Shown here: piece after piece, positions 11,839-22,688 of the stretch
Layout: every line of letters starts with the position of its first letter
Position numbering within the stretch: position 1 is the first letter of the stretch
Assembly: GCA_036429605.1 (NCBI GenBank)
Contig: CM071590.1
Location: forward strand, 2,604,001-2,668,000
DNA from: Cladobotryum mycophilum
Lineage: Eukaryota > Ascomycota > Sordariomycetes > Hypocreales > Hypocreaceae
Length of the DNA stretch: 64,000 bases
Direction of reading: 5' to 3'
Made by a program: the position numbers and the translations under genes
Notes under the pieces: generated by a model
Seen by the model: the letters and a program-made list of their open reading frames with translations, nothing else
Told to the model about the DNA's origin: nothing
Databases searched by the model: none

Positions 11839-14218
11839 TCATCTTTTTATACCCCAACTGCCTACCAAAGCCATCGACTTCTCATCACCAGGAGCCAATC
11901 TCTCATCCTGAAGGGTATCGGCCAGACACGTCCACGGATCACGGCCTCCGCCCCACTTGAGAAGGTTCTCCTTGAGACGCTCACCATTTTCACGGCTAAT
12001 CGCCGCGCCGTCCTCGCCGGCGCGGAAGACGACTCTCCAGACACGCTCGGCGAGCACACGGTCGAACAAGTAACTGTAGTAAGTGCTGCCGTAGCTGTGC
12101 AAGTGGCCAAAGAAACCCTGCCAGCATGTCCCGGGGGATCCTTGGGGCCGTGGGCGAAGTGCCGCTGGATATCGTGGAAGACGGCGGTGGAGTCGAAGGA
12201 ATTGGATGCTACGTCAGGGGAGTGGTATGCTTGGTCGACCATGGCAAGGAGGATCTGATGTTCTGTATCGATGCCCTCGAAGCGCTTGGAGACTTTGATG
12301 CGCTCTGCTACGAGATCATATGGTAGAGGCTTGTCAGTCTTCCAGTGGCGGGCAAAGAGGGAGAGGACGGTGCGGTCGGCCGCGAAGTGCTCCATTAAAG
12401 TTGAGGGAAGTTCGGCAAAGTCGGTAGCACAGCGGGTGCCAGAGACGTTTTGGAAGGATGTGCGCGCGAGGATGGAGTGGATGGCATGACCCATCTCGTG
12501 GAAGAGGGTTTCGACCGAGTAGAAAGACAGGAATGCAGGTTCTCTCGCATTGTCGTTCTTGGGAAAGTCGCAGACAAGGGCGATGGTGGGAAGCTGCTTC
12601 AGTTTGCCATCCTTGGAGGATGTTTCCATGCCGTCGTTGGCAGCTTGCTCAGCAGAGTCGAAGGATGGCATACCAGAACCCCCAAGTCGGCACCGGCTTC
12701 TTCGATCTCGCTAGGAAGGATCTCACGAGAGCATCGGACTGTGAAATGCGCAGGATTGGGCGACTTTTGTGGACGGTAGAACAAATCACAATAGAGAACG
12801 GCGACTTGCTCGCCCTCGTCGGAGACTACATCCAGTCTCTTCACATCCGAGTGCCATGTCTCCCCTGGAAGAGTCTCCCGCGGAACCAGGCGGATACCAT
12901 ACAAACGTTCGAACAAGCGGGACAGGCCTTGCATGACGGTGCCTACTGAGAAGTAAGCTGTCAAATGGTCCTCATGTCGCACTTTAGATCTCATTTCCGA
13001 TCTAATCTTCTCCATGTAAAAGTCTCTGTCCCAGGCTTGAAGTGTCGCATCTTGCATGGCCAGTCTGTCTCGCTTCTTGAGCGTCAATTCGTCCAACTCC
13101 TGTTCGATGATAGGCGCATTGTGCTTTCTTAGCGCTAACAAGAATTCCATCACTGAGGTAGGAGATTTAGCCATCATGCGATCCTTCAGGGCCATATGGC
13201 CATGACTCTCAAACCCCGCGAGCTTGGATAATTCCGCTCTGAGCTTGAGCATCATTTCTAGACGATGGATAGTCTCGCCAGAAGCAGTCCGTTGGGCGAG
13301 ATAAATCTCCTTGCGAGTCTCTTCGTCGTACACGCTCTGCAAGGCTGCCGCCGCCTCTGACCCCGTAGTAGGTATCGAGATTTGCGAACGCACTTTGAGC
13401 GACGCCGCGAGGCCGGGATAGAGGCCGTAGAATCTATGAGCAGGTAGAGTTACGTCTTTCCTTTCCGGCTCCATACCCTGAACGAACGCCGAACCCGTGT
13501 CACTGATGAGTGAGGAAAGGTGCACGAATCTATCTCGCGCTTTCTTGGGAAGATTGACAGCGGACTTCATGAAATCCAGCTTCAATAAGTCGGCCACAAT
13601 CTTTTCCTCGTTGGACCAAGCAGAAGTAACCTCCGGCCGAGACAAAGCCTCCCCTAGTTGGTCGCTCAACCCAGTCATGGTATTAAGCTGGTTCATGTAC
13701 TGGTAAACCATGGACCATGCATCCGCGGCAGCTTGCTGAAATCGCACATCCGGGTGCGTCATGCGAACAAAGTCTGACAGATCGAGGACTCGGCAGAGGA
13801 GGTCGCTCAAGCGGTCCAGGTCCCTGACGAGGGCCTGATATTCGCGGGTGGTTGAAGCCGCCAGCACTCGGTGAACGATTCTCGTAGCCTTCTCGAGGTT
13901 CTTTTGCGCAAACAAGAGGAACCCATCCGGACTGGTCAAGTATCTGTTCCTGAACAGTCCCTGACTCCTCTTCAGGCTGAGTTTCGCAAATGATCTGCCA
14001 GACGGGGCATCGAACAATTCGCGCAGGACGGCGTCATCATGGCGGGTGCTCGTAAAGTGGCCAACCGGCAGACTCCCACTCCCACTCTCAACTGCTGCCG
14101 CTGTCGCCGTCGCCGCGGCTGCTGCAGCGTTGGACTCCCATCTCCTCTGCCCTTGCTTGATCACGCGACGACTGCATTGGGTGCAAACCCAGAGGCGACG
14201 GCCTCCAGAGCTCAACAT
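11839..14218 (-). CDS. OCT1: Mitochondrial intermediate peptidase, with two 1-bp frame breaks
   Basis: M3-family zinc metallopeptidase of the mitochondrial matrix. It removes an octapeptide from precursors already cut by the processing peptidase. The N-terminus is an Arg-rich presequence (MLSSGGRRLWVCTQCSRRVI). The active site FHEMGHAIHS contains HExxH, followed by GTRCATDFAELPS and then HSYGSTYYSYLFDR near the C-terminus. No intron is seen. The frame breaks twice. At the C run 12679-12683, an extra C in the run would rejoin EEAGADLGGSGMPSFD. At the G run 12133-12137, an extra base would rejoin DPPGTCWQGFFGHLHSYG. With both corrected the protein is about 793 aa, the usual length for fungal OCT1. 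Sequencing error is more likely than pseudogenisation because everything else is intact. The start is the ATG at 14218. Confidence 0.88.
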
Positions 14219-14629
14219 CGTAGTTGCAAACGAGCGATTATGTCTCCAGCATGTGGAGCGTGCAGCGAGAGGAAATGGCTAGCCTTGTACGGCATGCATG
14301 TTGATACTGCAATGCCTAGAGGGCAGAAAAATCTGGCAGAAATGACTTTTGCGGCAGATCAAAATCTCACATTGAGGAATCGGAATGATACGGCGGCGCC
14401 TCCCCTAACCTATAACAGAAACCTTGGTGGGGGTTTTTTGGTACGTACCCTGTCATTGCCCAAAGCAGTAAGACCTCACCCAGCTCACTACGTCATTGTA
14501 GCCAAAAAGCAAACTTGGGGTCTCAGATGCAAACGTCTTTTCAACGGTCTCTAATATTAAGAGGTACTCCGTAGTAAAATCCATGTTATTGTCTTGACTT
14601 ACGATGATTCTTCAAGTACATATGAAACA
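14219..14629. other. Intergenic region between two minus-strand genes
   Basis: This is the promoter of OCT1 and the 3' flank of the ferric reductase. It contains one TACTCCGTA motif (14565-14573). No gene is seen. Confidence 0.55.
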
Positions 14630-16845
14630 TCACCAACTAAAGCTCTCTACTACCAATCTCACTAGGACATCGCCCTGCCTAGCAATGCCCGAGACTATGC
14701 AGCGAACCTCATCAGCCATGCCAGCAGGGCCGCAAACAATGACTGTCGTGCCCCCTTTTGCGAGCCCAAGTCTGACTCTAAAAGACTCCTTAGGTTCAGT
14801 CTCTCACCAACTGATAAAGTCACATTAGTTCCTGCCCAGCATCTACTGTTTTCCGTGTCATTGCGTTGATACCCTAGGAAGGCCTCAACGGCATGAACCA
14901 GTGGCATCGTTCTGACTCCCCAGTATAGCTTCCTGCTACCGATAACATCTTTCATCATACCACTGCATTGGTCTAGAATAGGCAGTACAGCTGTTATACC
15001 CACGCCACCAGCAATGAAGATGACGTTCGGAAATGCTTGTGTTTGTCGAACTTGTCCACCTTGTAGCATGGTAACGTCACCATGATAAGAGCCCTCTACC
15101 AGCACTGGAAGTCCCGTATCTCCTGATCTATTAGCAGAGATGGATAGAGTGATGCCTCTATGTTTTCGAACGAATAAAACAGCACCGATATCTTTTGCCT
15201 CGGGCCTCGGACCTTGTTCTTGCGAGTTCGTGTCCGACGAATTATTAGCCACTTCGGTCAGAGACTTAGAGACGACCTCTGATAAAGTCTTATCTGCCCC
15301 TGGGCCGACCGAGCTCGTCTGAGTCCTCGGATGTGTGCGGTGCGTTAAACCAGCCACCGAAAAGGGATGATTCTCCCAAACACGCCAATTACTAACAGTT
15401 GGAAAGTGGAGGTAGATGTGGCCAGAAGCAGTTACTCCTGGAATGTCAATGCGAATGTAGTCATCATCAATATCGGTTATGTATGCTCGTTTGGTTCCCC
15501 CAAACATGGAACGAACTAAACGGAGGACCCGGTCAAAGGCCCATATAGCAATGGCCATATGTAGCCACGTTTCATAACCCCACTTGTGTTGGAAGCGATA
15601 CCATATGTGCAGGTAGCATCCAATCCAAGCAAGAATTGAAAGCACAATATGGCTTGCTAGGAAGGCCTCATAAGCCTTTTGGCGTATTCGCTGAATCGAG
15701 GCCACAACCAGAAGAACCAGTGCTAGGGTTCCAATGATGCCCCAATACCAATAGGGTTTCTGGCTCTCTGTGCTATAGTCCAAGTCTTGAATGACCATGT
15801 ATAAGTTCAGATAGATGATACTATGCAGAACAGCCTGGAGCATGCAGATAAAGGAAATCCAGCGGTGCAGCAACAGAAAGGTCGAATGTGACCAGTTCGT
15901 CAACCAAAGCAGCACATTGTTGCGTCCGGCATAAAGAATGGCTAATGGGAAATTGGCAAAGCTCAATAAACCAAGGCGATTGCCAACATAAGTCTCCACT
16001 TCTTGCGAATGAGTTGAGTACCACAGGTGTGGCCAGACAGTCTTGAACCCAACAGCGGAGAGAACGATATTGATGATCCAGATGTAGCTAATGAAGAGAG
16101 TCTGTCCCCGAGTTGGCATGATACCTAAGCCCCAGATTGGTACCGAGTGATTAGCCCCAATGAGAGGGGGATCAATGAAATAGGCCCTGAATCGCATGAC
16201 CAAAAAGGCTGGCCATGGCACAAATCGAAGTAAAGACACACCAATTGGTAATATGACTCCGGCGAGAAAGACAACCAAACCGTAGCGCGCATGTGTCTTT
16301 TCGGTGTTTGCAAAGTTGGCGACAGTTTTATAGTTTCGCGACCATGCCTCGGAGTCAACTATAGCGGTGTAATTGAGAAGCACACTGTTGTTCAACTGTT
16401 GTTTCGGCGGCTCGACGATTCTTGATAATGTCTGTAGATAACTCTTTTTCGGTAGTGGTAAGTCTGGTTTTGAGTTGACGACCTGTCCAGCCCAGAAAGC
16501 CTCCAGCTCAGCGAGTGAGACATCTGCACAATGCGCTTGGATACAGAATGCAACCGTTTCCAGGTAGAAATCGTTGTCAGCTCTGCACTCAGGTGTAGGC
16601 TTCATCACCATCCACCCATCGCCAGAAGGAAGGTCACTGCTGGAGCCTCCACCCATGCCGGCCATCCTCTTCATAACCATGCTGGTGCCCATATCCGTGC
16701 CGGTGCAGTTCAAAGGTGCGGTTACCGAGTTCTGACAACCCCATGCACAGGGAGGTTGATACATCGGAATTCCATAGCCGACGAAGCCACCGGCTCTGAC
16801 GCAGGTGGCCAGGAGCCAGACAAAGATGAGGTGGTTGAAAGTCAT
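14630..16845 (-). CDS. Ferric/cupric reductase transmembrane protein (FRE family), one 1-bp frame break
   Basis: Plasma-membrane flavocytochrome b that reduces extracellular Fe3+ or Cu2+ with cytosolic NADPH for high-affinity uptake. It has a signal peptide (residues 1-18) and a Cys-containing extracellular region. Several TM helices carry bis-heme His pairs (FLLLHRWISFICMLQAVLHS and LASHIVLSILAWIGCYLHIW). The FAD site is HPFSVAG, and the NADPH site is IAGGVGITAVLPILDQ. The usual C-terminal motif (VIVCGPAGMADEVRCIVSGI) lies in another frame. One extra base in the C run 14751-14755 (minus-strand G run) rejoins it and moves the stop to 14630, giving about 738 aa. A TATA-type sequence (minus strand TATATATAAG) lies about 70 bp upstream. 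The gene is intronless. Substrate preference cannot be read from the sequence. Confidence 0.88.
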
Positions 16846-17059
16846 GATACAATGGCCGAGATGTCTGTGACTCCAACTTCTTCGGCTCCTCTGCCAGGAT
16901 CAAGACCTACCTTATATATACTCAAGATAGAACTACTCGCCTATCCATGTTAATCTGATAGCTCGGGAGGCTTGTTGAAAGGTTTCGTGCGTTCATGCAT
17001 GATTCAATAGCAAACCCGCTCTTGGCGGTCAAATGAGCACCTTTCTCTCATCTCTTGGG

Positions 17060-17074
17060 CCAATGAGAGCCAAT
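17060..17074. promoter_or_regulatory. Tandem CCAAT boxes spaced one helical turn
   Basis: CCAAT occurs at 17060 and 17070, upstream of the ferric reductase. In ascomycetes the CCAAT-binding complex cooperates with HapX in iron regulation. I did not find a matching HapX half-site at the expected spacing, so iron control is only a suggestion. Confidence 0.35.
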
Positions 17075-17637
17075 CTATGGCCATGGCAGCGTGTAGAATA
17101 AAGCCTTCCATGTATGCTTAATCATTTTACCCTTGCTCACTCAATAGCTTGTTTCCATGGCATCTATTTGGTTGGCGAGCAAGTTTGAGTGAGTTTCCGT
17201 GAAGAGTGGAAACCCTTGTCACCCACCATCTCGAGATGCCTGTATCAGTAATCATGACCGTTATTTAATCTGATCCATTTTGCAGTCTGCTAATATTTAG
17301 TAACTCAGACAGTAAGTTGGAAAATAAAATCTGCCAACAACTGATTGGCACAAATATCACGCGCTTGCATGTTCCTAGGATGATCTTTTTCAGCATTGTG
17401 GTTGTGGATATTCCACCAAGTATGTTGGGCTTATGTGTGCCTTGGAGCGAGGGGCGACGAAGCGATCATTGACTCTGTAAAGTTGATGATGGACATGAAT
17501 GTTTGCTCTCATCTCACATAACGTGCATCGAGATCTTGGTGTTGGTGTTGGTACTTTGGTACTTCCATAGTTTAGCTGGTAGCGGATTTTTTCGCCGCCG
17601 AACCATTGGATCGGAATATGGCGGGATGCAGCAACTC

Positions 17638-17650
17638 ATCACGTGATAAG
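17638..17650. promoter_or_regulatory. ATCACGTGAT palindrome overlapping GATAAG
   Basis: This 10-bp palindrome contains an E-box CACGTG overlapping a GATA site, 83-95 bp upstream of the MIC26/27 start. The same 10-mer recurs in front of the DPH4-like gene. Confidence 0.4.
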
Positions 17651-17732
17651 AAATCAAGATCATCGACTTTCAGCACCGTCATGCCGCAGCGCCGACGAAG
17701 TTGAAATTCGCGCCATTTCAATTGCCTGTACC

Positions 17733-18581
17733 ATGGCCGCAAGAGTGCTTTTGCAAAGGGTAAGAACTGCTATAGAACATAATCCAAACATATTCGAGGC
17801 TAATTGAGTTTCCTCAGCGCTCCTTGGCGCCGTTGGCTGCGGCCGCCCTGGGTGGTTTCGCCCTGGCTCCAGCGACTGTCTTTGCCGAGGCCCCAAAAGT
17901 AGGCATCTCGTGAGCTTCTGTGTGTTTGAATGGGGATCGCTAAACGGTCTTGAACAGAGGAAACCGATTTACGATGATACCGACCTCACCTCCCCCTTAC
18001 CCATTGCGCCATCACCAGTTGCGCCCGTGCTCAGTCAACCCGAGGACGAAGAGAAGCCCAGAGGTCCCTCACCAACCGACCGATTAGCAGTTGAAATTGG
18101 CAAGGCCCGCCTGTTCCTCTACGATGTCGCCGTCGCTGCTGAAGACAAGGTCAACCAGACCATGGACTCTGCCTTCAACCTCGAGCAGTCCTTCACGAGC
18201 ACAGTCGCATCCCTGGCACCTTCACGAGAGAGCGGCGAGAAGCTGATGCCCGGCGCAATCTACGTCCTTGTCGCAGCCATGGCTGGCAGCATCGTCACAC
18301 GAAACCGCACCGTCCTCCTCCGCGCCACCGTACCCTTCGCCCTTGGCATCGGCGCCGGCTGGACGGTCCTCCCCATCACCATGCGCAACGTCTCCGATCT
18401 GGCGTGGAAATACGAGCAAAAGTTCCCCGCCGTCGCGGAATCCCATATTCAGATCCGCGAGGGAATCAAGAAGGGAATACACTTTGCCAAGGTTCACAAG
18501 AACGTGAGTGTACAATATGTTGACGACAAGGTTACGGATGCGCGGGAGATTATTGAGGGCTGGGTCAAGCAGGGAAAATAG
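17733..18581 (+). CDS. MICOS complex subunit MIC26/27 (apolipoprotein O-like)
   Basis: Exons 17733-17759, 17818-17898 and 17958-18581 encode 243 aa. The first two exons supply a mitochondrial leader and an N-terminal hydrophobic segment (LAPLAAAALGGFALAPATVF). The body carries the family features: two central membrane segments (PGAIYVLVAAMAGSIVTRN, ATVPFALGIGAGWTVLPITM) bracketing a short loop, and a helical tail. The family sits in the inner mitochondrial membrane and shapes crista junctions within MICOS, together with MIC60, MIC10 and MIC19. Introns of 58 and 59 bp both have GT-AG ends and restore one frame. The first exon encodes only nine residues, so annotation pipelines could easily miss it. 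Confidence 0.88.
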
Positions 18582-18899
18582 AGGACGGGCAAAAAGCGAC
18601 TGTATTAAAAGATAGAGAATTCTGAGAACATATTTCATTTGTTGTCCTGGGCGGGATTTTTAAGTATCGTTCAAAGGATGCGGTATAATGTGGAGGTGAG
18701 AGCAATATCTTGTCTGTCTTCTACTCATATATGGCCACAGACATGTGAATGATTCGTCAATCTATGACGCCAAATATTTCTGGCGATAGGTTTTACTCCT
18801 AAATGTGACATATTTAAAGTTTGTCTTGAACTAATATCACTGCTAATTCGTATGCCATGCTCTATAACTTATTCGAATTTGTTTGGTCTATTTTGTTTA
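18582..18899. other. Convergent intergenic region
   Basis: AT-rich 3' flanks of the MICOS gene and DUS2. No gene is seen. Confidence 0.55.
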
Positions 18900-20235
18900 T
18901 TAGCTAGCAGAAGCAACTGCTGTCGATTCAGGCTCAGCCGGCACTGGTGCCGAAACCTTGCGCTCAGATAGAGGCCTCCTGTTTTGTGTTTTTGTCCTTG
19001 CCTGTCCCATCTGCCCACCCGCAGCCAGTGCCGTGGCATTCGATTTTGCCTTCTTGGATGGCTTCTCTTTAGGCCGATCCAAACCACGGCTTCTATCTGT
19101 TTCCTTCGCCAGTTCACCGAACTCTTCGTGTCCTAGCATTCGACAGAGATCTACATAAGTCTTGCTCTGAGAAGTTGGCTGATGAAGTCCAGCCTTGCCT
19201 GGGATCATCTGTCCCAGGAGATACTTTGTGTTTCCGAACCTGTTCTCGACGTCCATAGCGAATTTAACATACTGCTTCACAACATCTTGCCATGGTAGCA
19301 GGCCTCCTTCAACTTCACTTCTAAAGCAGCTAGGATTCTTCTCGGCAGCAACGGCAATCATTGCGCCGTCCGCACCGAACTCTTCCGCCAGCTTGAGTCC
19401 CTGGTCCCTAGTCTCTACGTCTCCGTTCATAAGGCAAGCCACGCCGGCTTCATGACAAATGTCGGCAACCATTTTGAGCTGACCGCGGATAGCGCGTTCG
19501 CGTGGCCGCATTGGGGTCGTTCGGCAATGAACAGTGAGACCTGTGATTCCCGTCGCAACAAGGCGCCTCACAAGCGCCTCGGTCTCTGCTGGTGTCTCCA
19601 AGATGCGAATCTTCACGCTAATGCCAATCTCGAACTCGGGAGTAATATTCTTCACAAGAGCCTCAAGAATGGCGCACAGCTTATCTGGTGTTTGTAAGAG
19701 TGCAGCACCCATACCGCCGCTAGTGCTAAATGGTTTGGGGCATCCGGCATTCAGGTCAATGCCAACCACATCGGCAGCTACCAGCCTGGCGGCTTCTACT
19801 GCTCGATCGGGATCGGACGTTCCAATCTGAAATACCAACTTCTTCGACTCTGCCTCCGGTAGTGTAGCATATATGATGCTTTCTTTCGCATCTGGTGGAG
19901 GCTCTTTCTGTCCGTGAGATGCTATACGGACCCATTCGACTGTCTTTGTGGCCTCATTGTATCGCCTCGTAGTTCCGATCATTGCCCGATCGATCGTCTC
20001 CGGCCCTTGGATGAATGAAAGTTAGTCGCAAGGTAAATCCTAAGATATTTTTTCCATATTTCATACCCCATACAAGGTCTGCGCCATAGTGGAGTGCAAG
20101 CAGTCGTGAAGGCAATTCTCCAGAGCGGACCATGGGCGCCAGAACCACTTTGCCTCGGTAGTCAACTCCCCGGCGGGGGATAGGAACCTTCTTGACCTCT
20201 GTAGCCATTATTCGTCTAATGAGATTAGGGAGCAT
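18900..20235 (-). CDS. DUS2: tRNA-dihydrouridine(20) synthase
   Basis: FMN- and NADPH-dependent enzyme that reduces U20 of cytosolic tRNA to dihydrouridine. Exon 1 is 20067-20235 and exon 2 is 18900-20005 on the minus strand, with a 61-bp intron between them. The TIM-barrel start is KVVLAPMVRSGELPSRLLAL. The catalytic-Cys motif is DLNAGCPKPFSTSGGMGAAL. Further family motifs are TGLTVHCRTTPMRPRE and ACLMNGDVETRDQGLKLAEE. The C-terminus is basic and low complexity (DRPKEKPSKKAKSNATALAA). Two in-frame ATGs are possible: 20235 (424 aa) and 20208 (415 aa, starting MATEVKKV). The second gives a more typical N-terminus for the family. Confidence 0.9.
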
Positions 20236-22688
20236 TCCTTTTCAACCAGCAACTACATGTTCTTCATTGGCGTAGCCAGGTGAGTGGCAAGTCAAAATAT
20301 CACGACGACAAGGTGGGCTACAAAATGATTCAGCAGAACGATATCTAATCAACTCTATCGATAAGGTTTTATAGTGGGTCCATTCAATATCTGACGGCTG
20401 CCGCGCCGCAGTGGATCCACGCCGGCTTCGGGCCCGTGTCTCAATCCATGAAACCGTTATTACTGGATTCTGCTGCTTCTGCCATGTGCTGATACGGAGT
20501 ACGGCAGGTTGGGCGGGAACTACCGTACGGAGTAATAAATATGACTCTGTAGCAGCAAAGAGGCTTCCAAGGGCAGCCCTACGTGGAAATACCACGTCTC
20601 GGGTGATTTCTGTCCTACAAGTGGCTTACGCCGACTTCAGTTGAGGGTGTTCAGCTCGTTCAACAAGGCTATCAAAGCATCGATCAGCCCTCTTGAATTT
20701 TAAGCGAGTTCTCCATAGGTAAATTGCGATGGACAAAGACTCTTCTTTGGGGTTATAAAAAAACCCCCTCTCAACTCTTTGTTCTAAGCAACTCCCGAGT
20801 CGGATCGTGAAACCTTTCATGACTACATGCAATACGAGCTCGTAACTATTTTTGGCAATCAATCCACTAATCTCAGATGCATCTAAAAAAGTATCCGTAT
20901 ATCGGCATATTTCACGAATGAGGCTCTATAGCAAGCAAAGAGATTCTTTTAGTTAGATTTTAATGCACATGTCAGGCGTCGTATTCGAGCATCAGATTGG
21001 AATGCTACCCTTTACGCGCATATCTCAAATCTGCATCACCCGATGCGGAATGTCAGCACAAGTCAGAAAACAGGCAATAGGTAGTAGAACCCTGATGACC
21101 GGGTTCTGTTTGGTTCTGTTACCATGTGTTGAGATAGCGAGCTGGAGCCACCGTGGCCACTGCATTGATTGATCATTCCAGCAGACCATGGCAATAAATT
21201 GACGACACATGCGCCCGACCTCGTATAATATTCGAAGCGGTCATTGGGCACCCCGAGGTAGGCAAGGGGATGTCCAAGGGGGGCTGCGCATTGGAATTTT
21301 ACAGGAACGGTAGTACCTGTAGTAGTAAGTCGTCCCTTTGAGTCGTAAAAGGAACAAAAAACTCATTTAGTAGAGTCAAGCGTCTATGGCGCAGCAGCAA
21401 ACAAACCCGGCCCTTTACTCTTCTTTGCAAGTCTCGATTCACCAGCCCTGAGCTGGCATTTGGCTGGATTGATATTAAATAAGCGGGCTCAATAAACGGG
21501 GTCCCGTTCATCCATCCATCCACCATCCATCCATCCAACCGTCAATCCTTTGATCACAATCACGAACCCTCGGGCCCTAAAATAGCCCTGGAGCTGCTGG
21601 GAAGGGAAGCCTTGACTTTACAGAAACATTGGAACCTCCCTGAACAGATAGCGTGGCGCTAAACCAGCCATTGGAGCGTTGCTATGGAGCGCTGTAGTGT
21701 CACGAACCAAGCCCCCCAGCGCAACGGGCCCCACGATTTGCCCCAATCCGCAACCCGAAAGCTGGTCGATAGCGGGGTCTCAGGGGGTGTCTTGGACACT
21801 TGGGCGTGTATGTGGTTGCTAAAACCATCAATGCGGGCGGATGCGGTGCAGTTAGGACTCAGAGGTACGGAGTACTCCATCTGTCACTGCTGGCACAAAG
21901 CCTGGCGAGGTACCGATGAGAAGGAGTCCCGAGGAAGGACTGGACTGGACTGGACTCCCAAACTGAACCTACTTGTAGAAGGTGTGGTGTGGTGTGGTGC
22001 AGCAGTGTGCAGTGTGCAGTGTGCAGCGTCCTCCATGCTGTTGGTATAACGACTCCATCATCCAGTGCGACCCAGTCCTCCCCTACGCAGGGGAAAAACC
22101 AATACACGTTCACAATTAATTGTTGGGCATGTAACGTGGTGCCCTACCACTCACGTACTCACTCGCTCACTCTCGCTCAGGGCACTCGCTTTTTTTTTTT
22201 TTTTTCTCTCTCTCTCTGGGAGAAAAGATAAGGGTCCCCGTCAAGCTGCGTGATCTAACTGGGTCCTGGCAGCCCCTTGCCATTCCCTGGCGACGCCGAT
22301 CAAACCACACCTTCGCAAGCCTCTCTAGGTACTTCAAACATTCCCTCGTGACGACATACGGTTTTGGGCCGAGAGTAAATCACCTTAACCGCCCACGCAC
22401 ATTCCGCTAAGAACTTATTCTCCAAACAACACGCTTCTTTTTCTTTCTTCTTCTTCTTCTTCTTCTTCTTCTGCTGTTGCTTCTGCTTTTGCTCAGAGGC
22501 CACCAACTTTCTCACATGTCAATCAACCACTATAGCTAGCATCGTCGCTCAAGCTTCAACCAGCACCATTGAGCATACCGACTGGAGCGTCAATAGCTAC
22601 CATCACGTCGCGCCCCCGAGTTTCCTGCCGCCAGCTTTTTCCCTTTCGACGGTCACGGGGGCCAAGGACAACAAGCCAATTTGGGTCA
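20236..22688. other. 2.45-kb divergent intergenic region
   Basis: No supported gene lies here. The region holds three copies of TACGGAGTA (20493, 20526, 21866), short tandem repeats (GGACT at about 21938-21955, GTGTGCAGT at about 22002-22024), a T15-like run at 22190-22205 and a TTC microsatellite in the leader of the next gene. Confidence 0.55.
22446..22471. repeat. (TTC)n microsatellite in 5' leader
   Basis: About eight TTC units in a pyrimidine-rich leader about 220 bp upstream of the 22689 start codon. Confidence 0.8.

Larger units (their letters stand above)
16846..17732. other. Divergent promoter region, ferric reductase (-) / MIC26-27 (+)
   Basis: A TATA candidate for the reductase lies at 16911-16920. 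Two CCAAT boxes sit exactly 10 bp apart at 17060-17064 and 17070-17074. An overlapping CACGTG/GATAAG site lies at 17640-17650, close to the MICOS gene. No gene is seen. Confidence 0.55.
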
